DNA of 5,798 bases from Tardiphaga sp. (GTDB taxonomy: Bacteria > Pseudomonadota > Alphaproteobacteria > Rhizobiales > Xanthobacteraceae), in the NCBI GenBank assembly GCA_028290765.1, contig JAQGJF010000479.1, forward strand, positions 1 through 5,798. Reading direction: 5' to 3'. The notes under the pieces were generated by a model. The model did not search any database. It saw only the letters and a program-made list of their open reading frames with translations, and had not been told where the DNA came from. Position numbers and translations under genes: made by a program. Of the stretch, positions 5,754 through 5,798 are shown piece after piece. Each line of letters opens with the position of its first letter. Within the stretch, counting starts at the first letter, position 1.

Positions 5754-5798
5754 AGCGTTTTCGAGCGAAGCATGCCCCCGGACTTGATCCGGGGGTGG
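5749..5798. repeat. Alphaproteobacterial-type palindromic repeat, possible LysR terminator (runs off window)
   Basis: It begins at the stop codon of the regulator with TAGAGCGTTTTCGAGCGAAG (5751-5770) and continues into a palindrome: CCCCCGGA (5775-5782) and TCCGGGGG (5788-5795), an 8-bp perfect stem with a 5-base loop. From memory both parts match short dispersed intergenic repeats very common in Bradyrhizobium and related genomes; this cannot be confirmed without a genome. No T-run follows before the window ends, so termination is plausible through the strong stem but not proven. Confidence 0.6.

Noticed and set aside
1..5798. CRISPR arrays, tRNA/rRNA genes, transposases, prophage or defence genes
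   Set aside because: None seen: no regularly spaced repeats, no RNA-gene signatures, and all coding space is taken by metabolic, transport and regulatory genes.

Overview
The window is high-GC bacterial DNA with the look of an alphaproteobacterium, most likely Hyphomicrobiales (Bradyrhizobium-like). The main taxonomic hint is the sequence after the last gene: a TAGAGCGTTTTCGAGCGAAG-type segment followed by a CCCCCGGA/TCCGGGGG hairpin. From memory, this resembles short dispersed repeats abundant in that group. The placement is inference; no rRNA or marker gene is present.

Layout. Three genes lie on the minus strand and read leftwards from about 3.53 kb: a secreted Bug/TctC-type solute-binding protein (2559-3533), an NAD(P)-dependent aldehyde dehydrogenase (990-2477), and an extended short-chain dehydrogenase/NAD-dependent epimerase (883 to beyond base 1, missing only its extreme C-terminus). 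A 382-bp divergent control region (3534-3915) separates them from two plus-strand genes: an RraA-like/class II pyruvate-aldolase-family protein (3916-4635) and a CysB-type LysR regulator (4806-5753). The window ends in a palindromic repeat just after the regulator.

How the genes may work together. The set (periplasmic carboxylate binder, lyase/aldolase-family enzyme, aldehyde dehydrogenase, SDR oxidoreductase/epimerase, LysR regulator) reads as a small catabolic locus for an organic acid or related carbon compound. The Bug protein would capture the substrate, the RraA-like enzyme would cleave or decarboxylate a keto-acid intermediate, and the dehydrogenase would oxidise an aldehyde product. 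The regulator probably acts on the divergent promoter region. The substrate cannot be read from sequence. The regulator keeps a CysB-like effector pocket, so a sulfur link is possible but unproven.

Nothing here is a clearly novel system. The points most worth a second look are a His replacing the acidic residue of the aldolase motif in the RraA-like protein, repeated motifs in the divergent spacer, a repeat/alternative-hairpin cluster between the Bug and dehydrogenase genes, an atypical Rossmann glycine motif in the SDR, and a regulator whose stop codon lies at the edge of a dispersed repeat.
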